Assembly: GCF_028502605.1 (NCBI RefSeq)
Contig: NC_079234.1
Location: 5,766,001 to 5,830,000 of the forward strand
DNA: 64,000 bases
Direction: 5' to 3'
Source: Trichoderma breve
Taxonomy: Eukaryota; Ascomycota; Sordariomycetes; Hypocreales; Hypocreaceae
The notes below the pieces were generated by a model. That model worked only from the letters and a program-made list of their open reading frames with translations, ran no database searches and was not told where the DNA came from. Shown here piece after piece: positions 24,239 to 36,310 of the stretch (position 1 is the first letter of the stretch; every line of letters starts with the position of its first letter). Position numbers and translations under genes: made by a program.

Positions 24239-25663
24239 TTACGCAGTGCCCTCGCCTGTGGCGACCCTAATAGCTTTCACTGCAGCGTGTGTAAGCAACC
24301 AATTGTTCCGCACCCAACTCTGGTCGATTTCTCCGGTTAATGTATGCTTTGACTCCAAAGTTTCGAAATCAGGGCAGTCCGACTGTAACATGCCCAACTG
24401 TAACATCTCCAACCAAGCCTCGCGACGTTTTGAAGGGGCCAGAATCTGGTTCATCCAACTCGAAACTGTGTTGGACTTGAGAAGCTGGATAGCACCGAGC
24501 ATAGGTGTGCGGCCACTAAACTGACACTTCCATGCTTTCATGCTTACACCCTCCCGCCGAAGCCAAGTTGCCGCCAATCTGTCGTCTCTATAAAGTGCGT
24601 AGTCAAGCGTCCACGCTACAGCGATGAGAACCAGCAAGCCTACCCCATCCCAACCTTTCTGTGCCGCGACGTATGTCATGGTAAGAAGTTGCAATGTAGC
24701 TAGCCCGCGCAGTGCGAGTGCCAGCGCCGTTTTAGGACGTGCTGTGATGTCCAAGATCATAGGTTTGTTGACAAGCCCATCAACGACTGCCCGGGATCCT
24801 CTGTAGAGATACCAGGTTGATGCGTTCTCATGTATCGCTGTGAGCATGTAGGCATCAGAATGGTTAGCTTAATTGCTTTCCAGGTATCTTGGGGGTCTAA
24901 TGACTTTGATGCTATGCCGTGCTACACGGAAGGCGATGCTGATGAGAATGGCTGCAGCAGTCCCGTATAGACCGAGCAGGATAGTTGAGACACAGGCGCC
25001 AATTAAAGAAAGGATGAAAAGAACCTCGATGAGAAAAAATAACCACGTAACGGAGGGGCTATTTGTTTTTCTTTTGCCAGCATCGATGGTGCAGTCCAGA
25101 ATATACAACGTTTGATGGCGGCTGAAATGAGGGCCTCCAATATTCTCATTTGTCTGGCCCTTGGAATTGTTGCTTGTCTCTGCGGTAACGGCATTATCTT
25201 TTCCTTCTTCTGGATTGCGAATAAGTTCATTGGCAGCAATCAGGGCGGCCAAGTCAGCTGGGATCTCAATATCACGAGCTTTGGGAATGATATATCTCGT
25301 AAGTATATCGCTTGCGGCTCCGTTTGCGCAAGGGAAGACACTGCCCCAGTTGGCGTCCCAGACAGTGTGCCGAAGCTCGCTGACGGACGAAGCGCGATCG
25401 AGAAAGTCGGCACCTTCGCGCAAGAAGGCAGCAAGGCTGTCCAGAATACCCAGACGGGGGAAGAGGCTGACGCCAATGAATCCTGCAAGCGACGTCTGGC
25501 CTACCAACCAGTGAGACAAACCACTGCCGGAGAGGTAAATTTCCAGTGGAAGGATGCCAACCCACTCGAAGATAATCTGAAGCTGAGACGCGGCGACGGG
25601 TAGGATTGGAGGATCGGCGCCATCTGTACCGTAGCTAGCCGGGGCAGCCATTGAGATGTTCAT
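24239..25663 (-). pseudogene. Membrane protein of unknown function, interrupted by one in-frame stop
   Basis: One frame runs from the ATG at 25663 to the stop at 24239, about 474 codons, broken only by TAA at 24871-24869. Coding-like sequence continues in the same frame on both sides: IRPPRYLESN, stop, ANHSDAYMLTAIHENASTWYLY. I recall a fungal family of uncharacterised membrane proteins with a similar 'RPxxYLxxNE...ML.. HENAS.WYLY.G.R..VD.L.NK' stretch, which supports one ancestral gene. Hydrophobic segments lie at about 210-250 and 310-350. An intron removing the stop was considered; the only possible donor is poor and would delete the conserved stretch. It could be a recent nonsense allele, readthrough or a sequencing error. 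Function unknown. Confidence 0.65.
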
Positions 25664-25953
25664 TTTTAAAGCGAAATATCAGGGATGGGAAGAGACAACT
25701 TGGTGTGGAGTTTAAACAAATGGGGATCTTGAATGGGATCAGATGCCTCTCGTAGAGAATGTACTCTGCCTGCTAGTATTGGGATGCGTAGGTTAGGTGT
25801 AATGTTGTATTGATGAAAGGTCTTGGTTATCTGTATCCAGTCGGGGGCAGGACCTCTAATATATACTCAATCTACGAGATGCACAGAGACAGATCGGTCA
25901 AGGATACACTGCAGCAACAGCCAGCATGTTCATAAGAGTGCCCGGATTGTTGC
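25664..25953. promoter_or_regulatory. Former promoter region of the membrane-protein gene
   Basis: 290 bp between the start of the broken membrane-protein gene and the GAAA tract. No recognised site. Confidence 0.35.
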
Positions 25954-26207
<254 letters not shown>

Positions 26208-26399
26208 GTAGGTTAGTTAAACAGAGTATAGGAATCAGGTCACAAAGAGCCTTCAATTGTTCATGTTTACTATAAAGAAGATCAAGTGCCTTATTAGCTC
26301 CTCAGGTAGGAACCTATTTATAGTTGCCAATACATGCACTCGTAATACATCAATGGCTGCATCAAAGGAAACGGCGAGCTTTGCGGCTAGGTGCCGAAT

Positions 26400-27190
26400 C
26401 GCCAAATTTAGCTGGCAATCCACGACAAGGATCCAAAGGGTCCAACCCCTCTCATTCACCCTCTCCTGCAAAACTTGTCTTTGTCATACGTATACCGACC
26501 GTATCTTCAATCAATCAATTCGTCCATCACGATGGACGGGGTACTACAGGCGCATACTGGTGTCACGGCTCGCATTCGCGGTTGCTGTTGGACCTAGCAT
26601 TCGCGTGGTCGGATGGATTTTATTATCCGATGCCGACAGACGGTTGATGATGCTGTGAATCTGGCCTATTCGTCTTGGGCTTTGCTTCTGGCTCAGTTGT
26701 TTGGAGGCCTTTGTCAGAGTTTCACGGCTGCAAGGGGCTTGTGTTCACTGGGCTCTTTGTCTTTGCCCTGTTCATTATCCCTGTTGTCGTGGCACACAAT
26801 GTCGACACCATACTAACCTACAGACTTTTGAGCGGTATCTTTGGCTGTTCGCTCATGGCCATTGTCAGCGGCGCCCTGACCGGCTTTTGAAATCCAACTG
26901 AGCGCGGCGCCGCTCTTTGCTCGTTTGCTGGCGCTACCTTTATCGGTCCTCCCGATGGACATGGACCCATTGCTGGCTGCCTTATCGTTGTATACTTGCT
27001 GGGATGCAGATGGACTGTTTAAGTGACCATCAGCATGATTGGTGCTGTTGGGGCTTTGGCCTATGTCGTTGGTCCCCAGAGCTTTGGGCCTGTTCTTCTT
27101 CCCTAGAAGGCCCCGGGGCCTCGAAACTAGATAGAGAACTAGAATGTCCGCAAAGCTCACGAATCGAAAAAAGTATAACACCGTTATCAT
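26400..27190 (+). pseudogene. Decayed MFS transporter (polyamine/multidrug DHA1 type)
   Basis: Pieces of one MFS protein appear in order: LGFASGSVVWRPLSEFHGCK near 26670 (remnant of the signature with G/R-rich loop), then PVVVAHNVDTILTYRLLSGI, FGCSLMAIVSGALTGF then stop TGA near 26888. The frame continues with NPTERGAALCSFAGATFIGP, then a stop and VTISMIGAVGALAYVVGPQS near 27020-27080, with more stops after. The order and motifs (NPxERGxAxxxFAGATFIGP, ESFGPVLL) match DHA1-family antiporters. A weak N-terminal trace starts near 26400. Several stops mean it cannot be functional. It may have been the exporter of the neighbouring pathway; this is inference. Confidence 0.85.
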
Positions 27191-27512
27191 GACATGCGCG
27201 CTGAGACCCATCAAAATGCTTGCCATGGAACCTATTCTGTTGCTTTTGACAATATGAGTAAATAGACTATGTATCTTCGGACTCTGTTCGATTCAATTGC
27301 TGATACTTAATACAGCTACATAGAATTCGTCCATGGAGTCTTATATCTCATTTTTTCCCTCCTCATGTCATATTGCACTCTCTGGCCAACGTGATTGGTC
27401 CAGTGGCCTGGCTTCCCTTCCTTCCCATTATCGTGGTATGTATCGCCTTTGGTTCAAGCTATCTGAGTGGTATAATTTACTAAGACAAAATCCACATTGG
27501 CAAAGATTTTTG

Positions 27513-27544
<32 letters not shown>

Positions 27545-28379
27545 ACGTTCCATAAAGACTCCATGGTCCTGGTACCAGACTTGTTCCTCTTTTATGATCA
27601 AAAGATGCGAAGCTGGTCTAATATGAGTCTCAATAAGCAGTAGGTTCAACTGGAGCTTGAACAGTGCTTTGGGAATTGATACAGCTAACACACATATAGA
27701 GGATGCAGTAGAGTTGGAGATAAAAATATAATAAAAAAATAGAACAGTCCTACACAAAGAGACAAGACATTTTCTCTTCCTAACAACCTCCATTTATAGA
27801 ATATCTATCTGAACCCAAGGGCAATCCATCACGAACTTCAAGTTCCCCATATTTCACTCAAGCTCACCCGGAGTAGAAACGAAACAAGTTAAAGTCAAAT
27901 GTTTTCGGTGACGCAATGAGGCAAACAGGCTTGGTGTATGGACTTCCTATAGGTTGGCGACATCAACTTCCTTTGCGGCGCAACACACTCGGCCGTCCGC
28001 CCATGACATAGAAGACTTTCGGGAACCCTATGAGCTGCTCGGCTCTCGCGATTAACGTTGTCCACCTGTTCTGCGGCCAAGACCTGATCTACTGTTGCTT
28101 TTCGGGCATCTTGGGGCGGCTGGCGGTAGCGCGAGACACCAAAACCGGTTCCACTCCGAGCTCCGAAATCCGAGCCTCCCGCCTGGCGTCATCGCCTGGC
28201 TGGCTAATAAGTTGTGATATCGATTATTGTATATTAAGCAATGAGGAAATCAACAATAGAAAACTTTTGGAGAACAAACTATCGCCTCAGCATAAATAAC
28301 TTGACACCAAATCAACATCTACATTTCTTGCCGTTTCAATTTCTCAACTATCTAAGCCCCGCGCTCTACTTCAACAAAT
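27191..28379. other. Gene-poor region with a poly(A) run
   Basis: About 1.2 kb with no gene I can support. A 30-nt A run lies at 27513-27542. Short ORFs at 27333-27626 and 28030-28299 lack family features. The last 100 bp presumably serve as the promoter of the tautomerase gene at 28380. Confidence 0.45.
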
Positions 28380-29064
28380 ATGCCACTTTACGAGGTCCAA
28401 CATTATATCCCCCTGTCATTGGAGGAACGCAACAAGTTCGCAAAGGAAATCACAAGAATCCATACGAGAGAGTTCATTACACCGAGCCTTTTCGTCAATG
28501 TTCAGTTCACCGAGCTAAAGGAAGGCTCCAGCTTTATTGCAGGCGAGGAGGTATGCGCAATTCCCACAGGAGCAACGCCGCGCGAGAACATAATTGACAT
28601 ACTAAATGTATTAGAAAAAAACAAATCGAGTCATTGCTTTTCTCCGGGGCGGCCCAAGGACCCGAGAGCAGTTCGTTGACGTGACCAAACAAGTCAAGAA
28701 GGCTTGGGACGAGATTATGAATGAAGGAAAGGCTGTGTGGGGAGAGCGTCAGTTGAGCCTGGTCGGTGTAATTGATGGACTTGCAGGCGGCCTTGAGCAT
28801 GACTTTGTTGCTCCTGAGGTATGTTAGCGGACTCACTTTTCTCTACATATTCCACTACCAGATTTAAATATCGTTTGGATCCATCTTCGTGAGTGCATTG
28901 GCTAATTATATATACAATCATAGGCGGGCAAAGATGTTGCTTGGCTTAAGAACCACAAGAGCGACTTCCAGAAGTTGGCATCTGAGGGAAACGATTTATT
29001 CGTCGGTATCCTACAAGAAATGGAAAATCGCGAGGACCTCGTTGCAAAGCTCCAGCAGGATTAA
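28380..29064 (+). CDS. Tautomerase_3-type protein (tautomerase superfamily, cis-CaaD-like)
   Basis: Three exons, 28380-28550, 28615-28818 and 28924-29064, all phase 0; 171 aa. The protein begins MPLYEVQH, so Met removal would expose Pro1, the catalytic base of the tautomerase superfamily. It continues with FAKEITRIHTREFITPSLFV, then NRVIAFLRGGPRTREQF, SLVGVIDGLAGGLEHDF, and a C-terminal DVAWLKNHKSDFQKLA. This order matches fungal and actinobacterial Tautomerase_3 proteins. The family handles keto-enol tautomerisation and hydration or dehalogenation of small unsaturated acids; the true substrate here is unknown. It lies 0.7 kb from PAD1, so a role in breakdown of aromatic or unsaturated acids is possible. 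Confidence 0.8.
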
Positions 29065-29755
29065 ACAGATACTTTGTTGTTTGACTTCTATCAACATGTA
29101 GCTCTTTCACAGTAATCAGATCTTTCCTTCAGTTCCATAGATTGAAAATAGAATACGAATGACGTCCGCGTGCGCATATTTCCGTCTGTTGGTATAACAA
29201 TTAAAGGCTTACCTCTACATCACTTTGGCGAAATAACGTGCCTAACCTATAGAGCATGATTCGGACGACAAATCTCAACGTGGGTCGCCAGCCGGGTCCC
29301 GGTCTAACAGCTGCCGCGACATTAATCGACTCTCCATTCATAATCGTCGTAATCTCAGTGTCACTACGTTCAACCTTGTCGCCTCCGATCATAAAATAAT
29401 AAGTTGGATGGATTGTTCAATATCCGCTATAATTACAATACAACTCAGGGTACGTGACATACTGTGAGTGGAGTGGGGCCGTCAGTGCAAATTGTCTCTA
29501 TCTTCGATGTAGCAAGATTAGACAATATTACTATGGTATATCGGCTCAGTTGGAGGTTCGATTCGGAAACTTGGGGTCTTAAGGACTTATATATAGACGT
29601 TTTAAATACTAAAATATATAGTCTCATAACGGTATGAGCCTGAGCTAGGTAATAAAGCTACCATATATAGTGAACAGTCGTTGTATCGTAATATTTACTC
29701 AGTTAAAATTTGGGTAGTGAGTCTGCGTGTAAGTTGATGACATGATCCAATCCTT
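29065..29755. other. Intergenic region
   Basis: About 690 bp between the tautomerase gene and PAD1, which converge. One 63-aa minus ORF (29392-29201) has protein-like composition, but I recognise no family and it has no support. Confidence 0.35.
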
Positions 29756-30373
29756 CTATTTGTCCCCCTTTGTCCAGCCTTCCCAGCGTTCTATATTTCC
29801 TATATCAAGGTCAAAAAGGTCCAGCATTCTTCCCACGCTGTGGTTAATCATAACTTCGACGTCGTCAGATTTGATGTAGAAAGCGGGCACGGGCGGGAAG
29901 ATGATGGCCCCTGCACGCGTAACCTCCAGCATGTTGCGCAAATGGATCTCGCTGAGTGGAGTCTCCCGCGTCACCAGGACCAGCCGCCTCCGTTCTTTCA
30001 GCATCACATCAGCAGCGCGGGCGATCAGATCACTGCCTAACCCAGTCGAAACCGAAGCAAGCGTCTTCATACTGCAAGGCACTATGATCATGCCATCTGT
30101 GCGGAATGACCCGCTGGAAATCGCTGCAGCCATGTCGTTTATGTTGTACGAGAAGTCTGCCAATGCTGTGACATTGGCAGCGTGATAGTCTGTCTCGTAT
30201 TTGATCGTCTCTCCTGCCCATTTACTGGTAACAAGATGCGTCTCGACATTGAGGTTTCGGAGAGCAATAAGAAGTTTGATGCCAAGTATAGCTCCGGTGG
30301 CTCCCGTCATGGCTACGATGATACGCTTACGGCGGGGGGCCACCGTCGGCGCGGTACTAGACATTCCGAGCAT
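29756..30373 (-). CDS. PAD1: Flavin prenyltransferase PAD1 (UbiX family)
   Basis: Single exon, 205 aa (or 202 aa from the second Met at 30364), the normal UbiX size. It shows the flavoprotein Rossmann loop IIVAMTGATGAILGIKLL at about 19-36, SKWAGETIKYE, and the conserved PCSMKTLASVSTGLGSDLIA then RRLVLVTRETPLSEIHLRNM at the prenyl/phosphate site. PAD1 attaches dimethylallyl phosphate to FMN to make prenyl-FMN, the cofactor of FDC1/UbiD decarboxylases. Only about 18 residues precede the first strand, so a long mitochondrial presequence is absent, unlike yeast Pad1. FDC1 lies 740 bp upstream on the same strand, which fits the known PAD1-FDC1 pairing. Confidence 0.95.
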   Translation of the reverse strand: MLGMSSTAPTVAPRRKRIIVAMTGATGAILGIKLLIALRNLNVETHLVTSKWAGETIKYETDYHAANVTALADFSYNINDMAAAISSGSFRTDGMIIVPCSMKTLASVSTGLGSDLIARAADVMLKERRRLVLVTRETPLSEIHLRNMLEVTRAGAIIFPPVPAFYIKSDDVEVMINHSVGRMLDLFDLDIGNIERWEGWTKGDK

Positions 30374-31115
30374 GATGAGTCAAGGAGGAAGCGAGATAGA
30401 GCTGAGGAGCGATGTAGGATAAATGGTAGAATTGAGCTGTTTTTGTAGCGAATGTGCTAGAGATGTTTGCGCGTAAAATAGTCCGAATCTTATACTCCAT
30501 CTTGAGAATCACTTACAATTCTGAACCGGCAGAGTATGATGACATTTTGCAAACTGCCGAAATGATATATCCGAGGCTCCGAATGGTTCGGTGTGCTAAG
30601 AAGTCGGTAATTGCGAGAATGGCTTAGCGCTTCCGAGACGCCGAGAATGCGCTGCAGCCGGAAGACCTGCGAAGCTAGTGGTCCGAGTCGTCAAGCTGTA
30701 CAAGGCGAGAGTTGGTTGTGAAAATTTGTTGTTTGTGAGTGTGAACTAAGTTCCAGGTAGATGTTGAATTGAAATGCGAACGTCATCATCTCCTTGACGG
30801 GCCGAAGGCTACGATGAGGCATCTGTACTCACTATCTAACAATCTGTTGACATTTTGTAGCTATATTGTAGGTAGAATGCAGGCACTAAGGCTGTATAAG
30901 TAAGTAGAGAGATCAATGAGACAATTAAATATATGATATCTCCACTAAGATAAAAGTAACTATATCTGGGCTGTTCTTGAATTATACAAGCCGCAAGTTA
31001 TATGGTGTAGCCATCAGACGTCAAGGAAATGCATGGGGTATTCGTGATTGTACTATTTTCACTGTATTTGAAGGCCTCAATATGTCTTGCTAGTTCTCAA
31101 ATAATTCACACCGTT
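30374..31115. promoter_or_regulatory. Promoter of PAD1 and 3' flank of FDC1
   Basis: About 740 bp between two minus-strand genes. No other ORF of interest and no clear motif. Confidence 0.4.
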
Positions 31116-32735
31116 CTAAATACCGTCCAGACTGCAAAATCCTCGCTGTTCCCACTTTGCCAGCACTTTGTCTTGTATGTCCTGCGGGTAACCCTGCTTG
31201 AAGCTGGTATTCACCCAGTTTCTCTCTTCGGTGTACTCAACAGGAAACAAGCAATCACAAACCAACTTTCCACCCTTGGTTGGGTTGCCGTTGCCGTGGC
31301 TCATGTATGGAATTAGAGCAAATCCTCTCACGTCCTCAAAAGGATGCTCGTCTATACCTGGCCGACAGCGCGTAGAGAAGGCCCACATAATGTCTGCATC
31401 GGAATGTACGTCGATGTCTTCGCCGACTAGCAGGAGACGATGAAATGGAACACCGGCTTTCGTATTAAATACCACATCTCCAAATCGCTTCGCGAGTTCC
31501 CTCGGTGTAGTCTTCATCGACCGTAGTCGCTTTCCGTCTACCTTGATAGCAACCCAGGTACACTGGGATACCAGTGGAGAGCTAACATCCAAAATGGGCA
31601 GATCTGCATCGCGGCAAAGCTGCATCACTGAGGCAGCAGTGACCAGTCCACCAAGGGATTGCTGTAGGTAATTGATTAGACAGAGGTAAAGGCAAAAATG
31701 CAAAATAGAAGAAGAATTCTTCTAGTGCGGCAAGGACAAGGGGAAACTCACCGTCTCGTCAGTTAGTCTACCGGTGGCCGACATCGGGAGAATTGGATTA
31801 TTCCGATAGGTAATCTTGTTGACCGTGTATACAGGCATCATGCGAGACTCGCCGGGGAAATTGACTCCGTGCATTTCGCTGTACGGGCCTTCAGGGACTT
31901 GTTCGGAGATGGAGATGGTGCCTTCGAAGACGATCTCGGCATTGGCGGGCACCATGAGATCGTTAGTATCGCACTTGACCAGCTTGATCGGCTCGCCACT
32001 GAGAGTACCGATGAACTCTGCCTCGGTGACGTTATCCGGAATTGGCATCGCAGAAACCATGACGGCGGCTGGAGGGGCGCCAAGGACAAAGGCCCAGGGC
32101 GCATCTTGGCCAAATTCCCTCCACTTGTTGACAATCTGCCAGTTATGCTGAGGCGGGTAACAAGCACCCGTCATAGTGCGTTTGCCAACGACCATGGCTC
32201 GGTTGACGGACCAGTTCACCCATTTACCATCGGGCGATTTGAGGACGTGCATGCCGTACGTCCCAATATATTTGCCGCCGTCGGTCTGGTGGACCATGGG
32301 TGCCGGTATATTTGTGAGGTCGATGGCGTCGCCTTCGATGCAATTCTCCTTAACTGGGCCCGACTGGACCGTAATGGGATCAACCGGCGCCGAGGTGGTC
32401 GCATTAAGCAGCTTCTCAATGATAGCGCCCGCACCACTGCTGGGTGGCAGCGCCACGTGGTGGGCTATACGAGCGTAGGCTTGACTCTTTGGAGTTCGAA
32501 GTGCCCCCGGTGCACCAAGGATACGGAAGAAGCCATCCTTGGCTCCTATGACATTGTTGAACAAAGGTGCTTTGTCGTTGGTCTCGCAAACAAGACGAGT
32601 AATAGCAGCGGCCTCGAGGTTTGGATCTACAGGGTCGTTGATTTCGACTAGATCCCCTTCCTCTCGGAGAGTGTCGACAAAGGTTCGAAAGCTCAAATGC
32701 GCTGGCTCCGGGTCTCGATCTCTGGTTGCTGCCAT
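31116..32735 (-). CDS. FDC1: Ferulic/phenylacrylic acid decarboxylase FDC1 (UbiD family)
   Basis: Two exons, 32735-31752 and 31661-31116, around a 90-nt intron (GTGAGT donor, CTACAG acceptor); phase 0; 509 aa, the normal FDC1 length. Motifs in order are LSFRTFVDTLREEGDLVEI, the prenyl-FMN/metal region WVNWSVNRAMVVGKRTMTG, PYSEMHGVNFPGESRM carrying a conserved acidic cluster, GRLTDET just before the intron, and WAFSTRCRPGIDEHPFEDVR and IPYMSHGNGNPTKGGK near the end. The enzyme decarboxylates cinnamic, ferulic, coumaric and sorbic acids to vinyl products, a detoxification of plant phenylacrylates and preservatives. It needs the cofactor made by PAD1 next door. The regulator transcribed divergently at 33125 may control it. 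Confidence 0.95.
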
Positions 32736-33124
32736 GGTAAACAAGCTTGATTACTTTGAGTCTTTGCACGTGTGAAATTGTATGCGTAATAGATTGTGTG
32801 TCTCATTCATGTCTCGAAATTGTAAGATTTGTCTGGTCAGTGTGTTCCCTATATAGTGCACAGTCTCCGAGTTGCATCATCGCAAGAGACTTCCGTGGTT
32901 CCCGCCTCCGCGTGGGATGCCGAAATGAAGTCAAGGAGCTGGCCGGCCCCGAGCTCCGAGAATGTGATAGTGGATCCTAATGCGCAAATTGCCGAACTCC
33001 GCGAAGTGCGGCCCACTCCAAGTTCGAAAGCCTCAGAGCGGAGGTGCTTTCATAGTTATTTACACACTTCAACACCAATGCACATGGATTACATGGCGAT
33101 CTGACACCGAGACACCGAGCAACT
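32736..33124. promoter_or_regulatory. Shared divergent promoter of FDC1 and a Zn2Cys6 regulator
   Basis: 389 bp between head-to-head genes, compact enough for shared control. CCGAGCTCCGAG lies at 32948-32959 and other CCGA/TCGG elements surround it (32868-33015). I cannot name a specific operator. Confidence 0.5.
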
Positions 33125-35547
33125 ATGGACCATGAAGCGATTGACCGCGTCTTACGACAAAGGGTCATGTCTCGGGGAAAGGCATGCTACCCCTGCCGGC
33201 AACGCAAGGTCAAGTGTGATCACCAACAGCCATGTCAAACCTGCCAGAAGCGAGGGCATCCCGAAATTTGCACGTATGATTTGAGAGGAGACCCTACAAC
33301 GAGTCGGAAAGATGTCCAGCCCACCCGGCCTCGACGTGGAGTTTCCAATACTTCTGACGCCTCTTTGCGGGATGTTCCTCACGAGAGCCGTACAACTTCT
33401 AGCGGCCGGAATCTTAGCCGATCACACAGCACGCCACGTGTGTTCGATCAGTCAGCTGCTGATGGCGTGTCAGAGTCTGCAAGAACTCATGAACACAGTG
33501 CATCTTTCGTTACAACTAATGCTGCGGTCACAAAGAAAACTTACGAAGGGGGCAGTTCCATCATGGGCGTCCTGCAACAGTATGCCCATGATGCTGCACC
33601 TGAACTCCTTCGAGAATCAGGTGTTTCTTTTGGATTGCAGAATACCCTTGATGGCGATCCGTTTACTGAGGCGACTACCCCAGAGAATCGACACGCAAGC
33701 TTGCTGAGCCTTGCGCCACATGCAGATGAGATACAGAGGTCGGTCCTCCCGGTTGTCGCTGCTTGACATATGCTTCGCAATCTAGGAACAGACCGCTACT
33801 GACAGGCTTGGTCTCTTGCATCATCCGCTACTGAAGTACACCTTACTGACAGTCTGGCACAGATTCATCCCGCTCTATCGACATACTATCCATCCATTCG
33901 TGCCACTGCTCGTCGATATTGACGAATTTGAGCTTCATGTCTGCGAATACCTCGAAAGCCGAGCTGCCGGAGACTTGAGGGATGGTTCGAAGACGCTGAA
34001 TCAGTGGTTCACCGGCAAAGGCATCAATACCATTGCTGTAATTCTGGCGACCCTATCCTGCTCTTCTTATTTCTCCGACATTCCCATTACAGAGCGTTCT
34101 ACAACTGCTCTGAAATTTGGTAAGATTGGACATGGTAGCTGTCGACTACCCACATCATGATGATGCTGATGTTGGATAGTGGCTAGGGCTTTCCAGGCTT
34201 TGCGACTGGCCAACTACATGTTGCGGCCGTCTGTCGAGGCGGTGCAGACACTCTTGCTACTGGGAAACACTCTCCAAAATACCGGGCAATCCGATGGATC
34301 GTGGATTCTATTAGGAACGACTATCCGGCTTGCCCAGGCTCTTGGTCTACATGCAGCAAATACTAAGACTCGAGGGGCCAACTCCAGAAAGAAGGAAGCT
34401 CTATGGTATTTGCCTCACAATGGGATGGGCCGATGACATACTCTTGAGACTAACTATGAAGGTTCATTTAGGTCGGTTATTGTATGGCAAGATTGCTTCC
34501 TCAGTGTATGTCACGGCCGGCCATCGGGTATTTCCAAAGCACAACTGAAGCGTCTCAATTTTGCTGCTGTGACCGGTCCTAGCCTGTCCTACTTTGAAAT
34601 CATGTGCCGCGTGGGATGCTTGTGCGTCGATCTTACGGAGGATGTGCCGACTCTGAAACGCTCAGTTGATCTCGTCGAGGCAATCGATAGGTGCTACTCA
34701 AACGCGCTACCTCATCTGCAGAGCCTCGACGAATGTCGCAATCTGCATCAGCGCCTCGAATTCTTTGCCCTTCAGATCAACATGTCCTTCACCATTGCCG
34801 TTGCTTGTCGACCGGCAATGAAGAAACTACCTCCGGGATCAGGAGAGGATCATTACCACCAATTCCTCACTACACGCGCCAAACAGAGCCTTTTCACTAC
34901 TTTGAAAACCTTCTTGGCCTTCCAGGCGCTAAGTTCTATGCCGCTCCGGAACTGGTCGATGCTCCACTCAGCACTTACATCCATGTTGCTGCTCTCCGTA
35001 TGGGAGGAAACAAGACATGATCCGCAGTCCAGAGCTCTGCAGGAGCGCCTGGTTGGTCTTCTGTTGGCCGTCAGTGAAGAAGGCTCAAGCGCGGATACAG
35101 ACAGTGATGGCCATCCCTCCTATTACACCCAATGGTTGTCTCCTCGTAGTATTCGAACACTCATCGCTTTGCAGAGTGCAATACGAAATACACCTCCTCT
35201 GACTGATCACGTGTCTCCTACAAGGTCAGTAGAGACTCTGTTGACAACCTCCGAAGGTGCCTCGCTACATCAGACAGGCCTACCAGTGCTTGACTCTCAG
35301 GTCCCGGATCAGATCACTGCTTTACTTGGCTCAAGGTGGGTACCCTTATTAAGTTTTGTGAGCTCTTACCATTGACGAGGTGTCTAGTGTAGCATATGAC
35401 TATGATCAATTTGATTGGTCGACAGTCGACCTTTCTCCATTTGCTTTTATTGATGAAACAGTCAACAGTAAGTATGAGCCTCGGATCCAATCTCTGCCAA
35501 TCGCTAAGCATCTTCAAAGTGCCATTTTACGATTCGTCACAATGTAA
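33125..35547 (+). CDS. Zn2Cys6 fungal transcription factor beside FDC1
   Basis: Five exons, 33125-33738, 33806-34119, 34180-34405, 34472-35335 and 35388-35547; phases agree, 725 aa. The zinc cluster CYPCRQRKVKCDHQQPCQTC then QKRGHPEIC uses Cys21, 24, 31, 37, 40 and 49. After a Ser/Thr-rich linker comes the fungal regulator middle homology region: LLKYTLLTVWHRFIPLYRHT, then LQNTGQSDGSWILLGTTIRL and ALGLH, then WQDCFLSVCHGRPSGIS. The C-terminus is acidic and aromatic (YDYDQFDWSTVDLSPFAF), a plausible activation region. Divergence from FDC1 makes it a candidate activator of phenylacrylate decarboxylation genes; this is inference. The first donor (GTCGGT) is unusual, so that junction is the least certain. 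Confidence 0.85.
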
Positions 35548-36310
35548 TGGATTCATATAGATCAGCGAATATTACCCAAGACTGCTAAGAGGCAACGTGA
35601 GCCGGCACAGAGGATTCTCACAAGGTCTCTAATAGAGAGACTCATCCTGCTTTTGACGACGGTAAAACTTAACGAAAGATTGAAATGGGAAGCATACAAA
35701 ATGCAAAGTATTAAGGTTACAGTATGCAGATGTAGGGAGTAACGGATTGAACCCAAAGAGTCCAGTAAACTGCACTACAATGCAATGCAATAAGCACCTG
35801 ACCCGCACGTAGAGTCTGGGGTTCTGCTTAGCAGTGGCACAGTGCAGTATGCGAACAGGGAAGCACTGGATTGATACAGGAAGTATTGGCCACTTATCAG
35901 TTCAGTGCCCATTGAGAGAAATACTCACTGCCCATCAATGGAGAAAATTTTGTGCCTGTTGTCAAACTTTTCCAGCATTTTGAGCCTCGACTATTGTGTC
36001 ATTGACGGACTAGATTGACCGCATAATGATCCATCTGCATCTCTAGATGTATTAGAGGAGCTAATACTATGCGATAAGTAGCACCCTCAAGAAAGCAATT
36101 TCACGACATATAAATTGAACCATGGTAGTCAGCTCTTGCGGGGTATTTATCGATGAAGCGAAAGATCTGTGTAGCGCCTGGGCGATGTATTAGTGATGCC
36201 CATAGGCAAGCCCCGTATAAGCCCTCCGTACAAAGCACTAGCATGGACTGTATATAAGCTGCTGTACCTAGGTATGATCCATGAACATAAAAAAAGGTCT
36301 CTCAAGGCTC
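35548..36310. other. Intergenic region
   Basis: About 760 bp between two convergent genes. No supportable gene; two minus-strand ORFs have no domain. A TATATAAG at 36250 is on the plus strand with no gene following it. Confidence 0.4.

Noticed and set aside
27513..27542. Poly(A) run as the tail of a retroposon
   Set aside because: No reverse transcriptase remnant and no target-site duplication seen beside it.
29201..29392. 63-aa minus-strand ORF with protein-like composition
   Set aside because: No family recognised, no splice context and no supporting neighbour.
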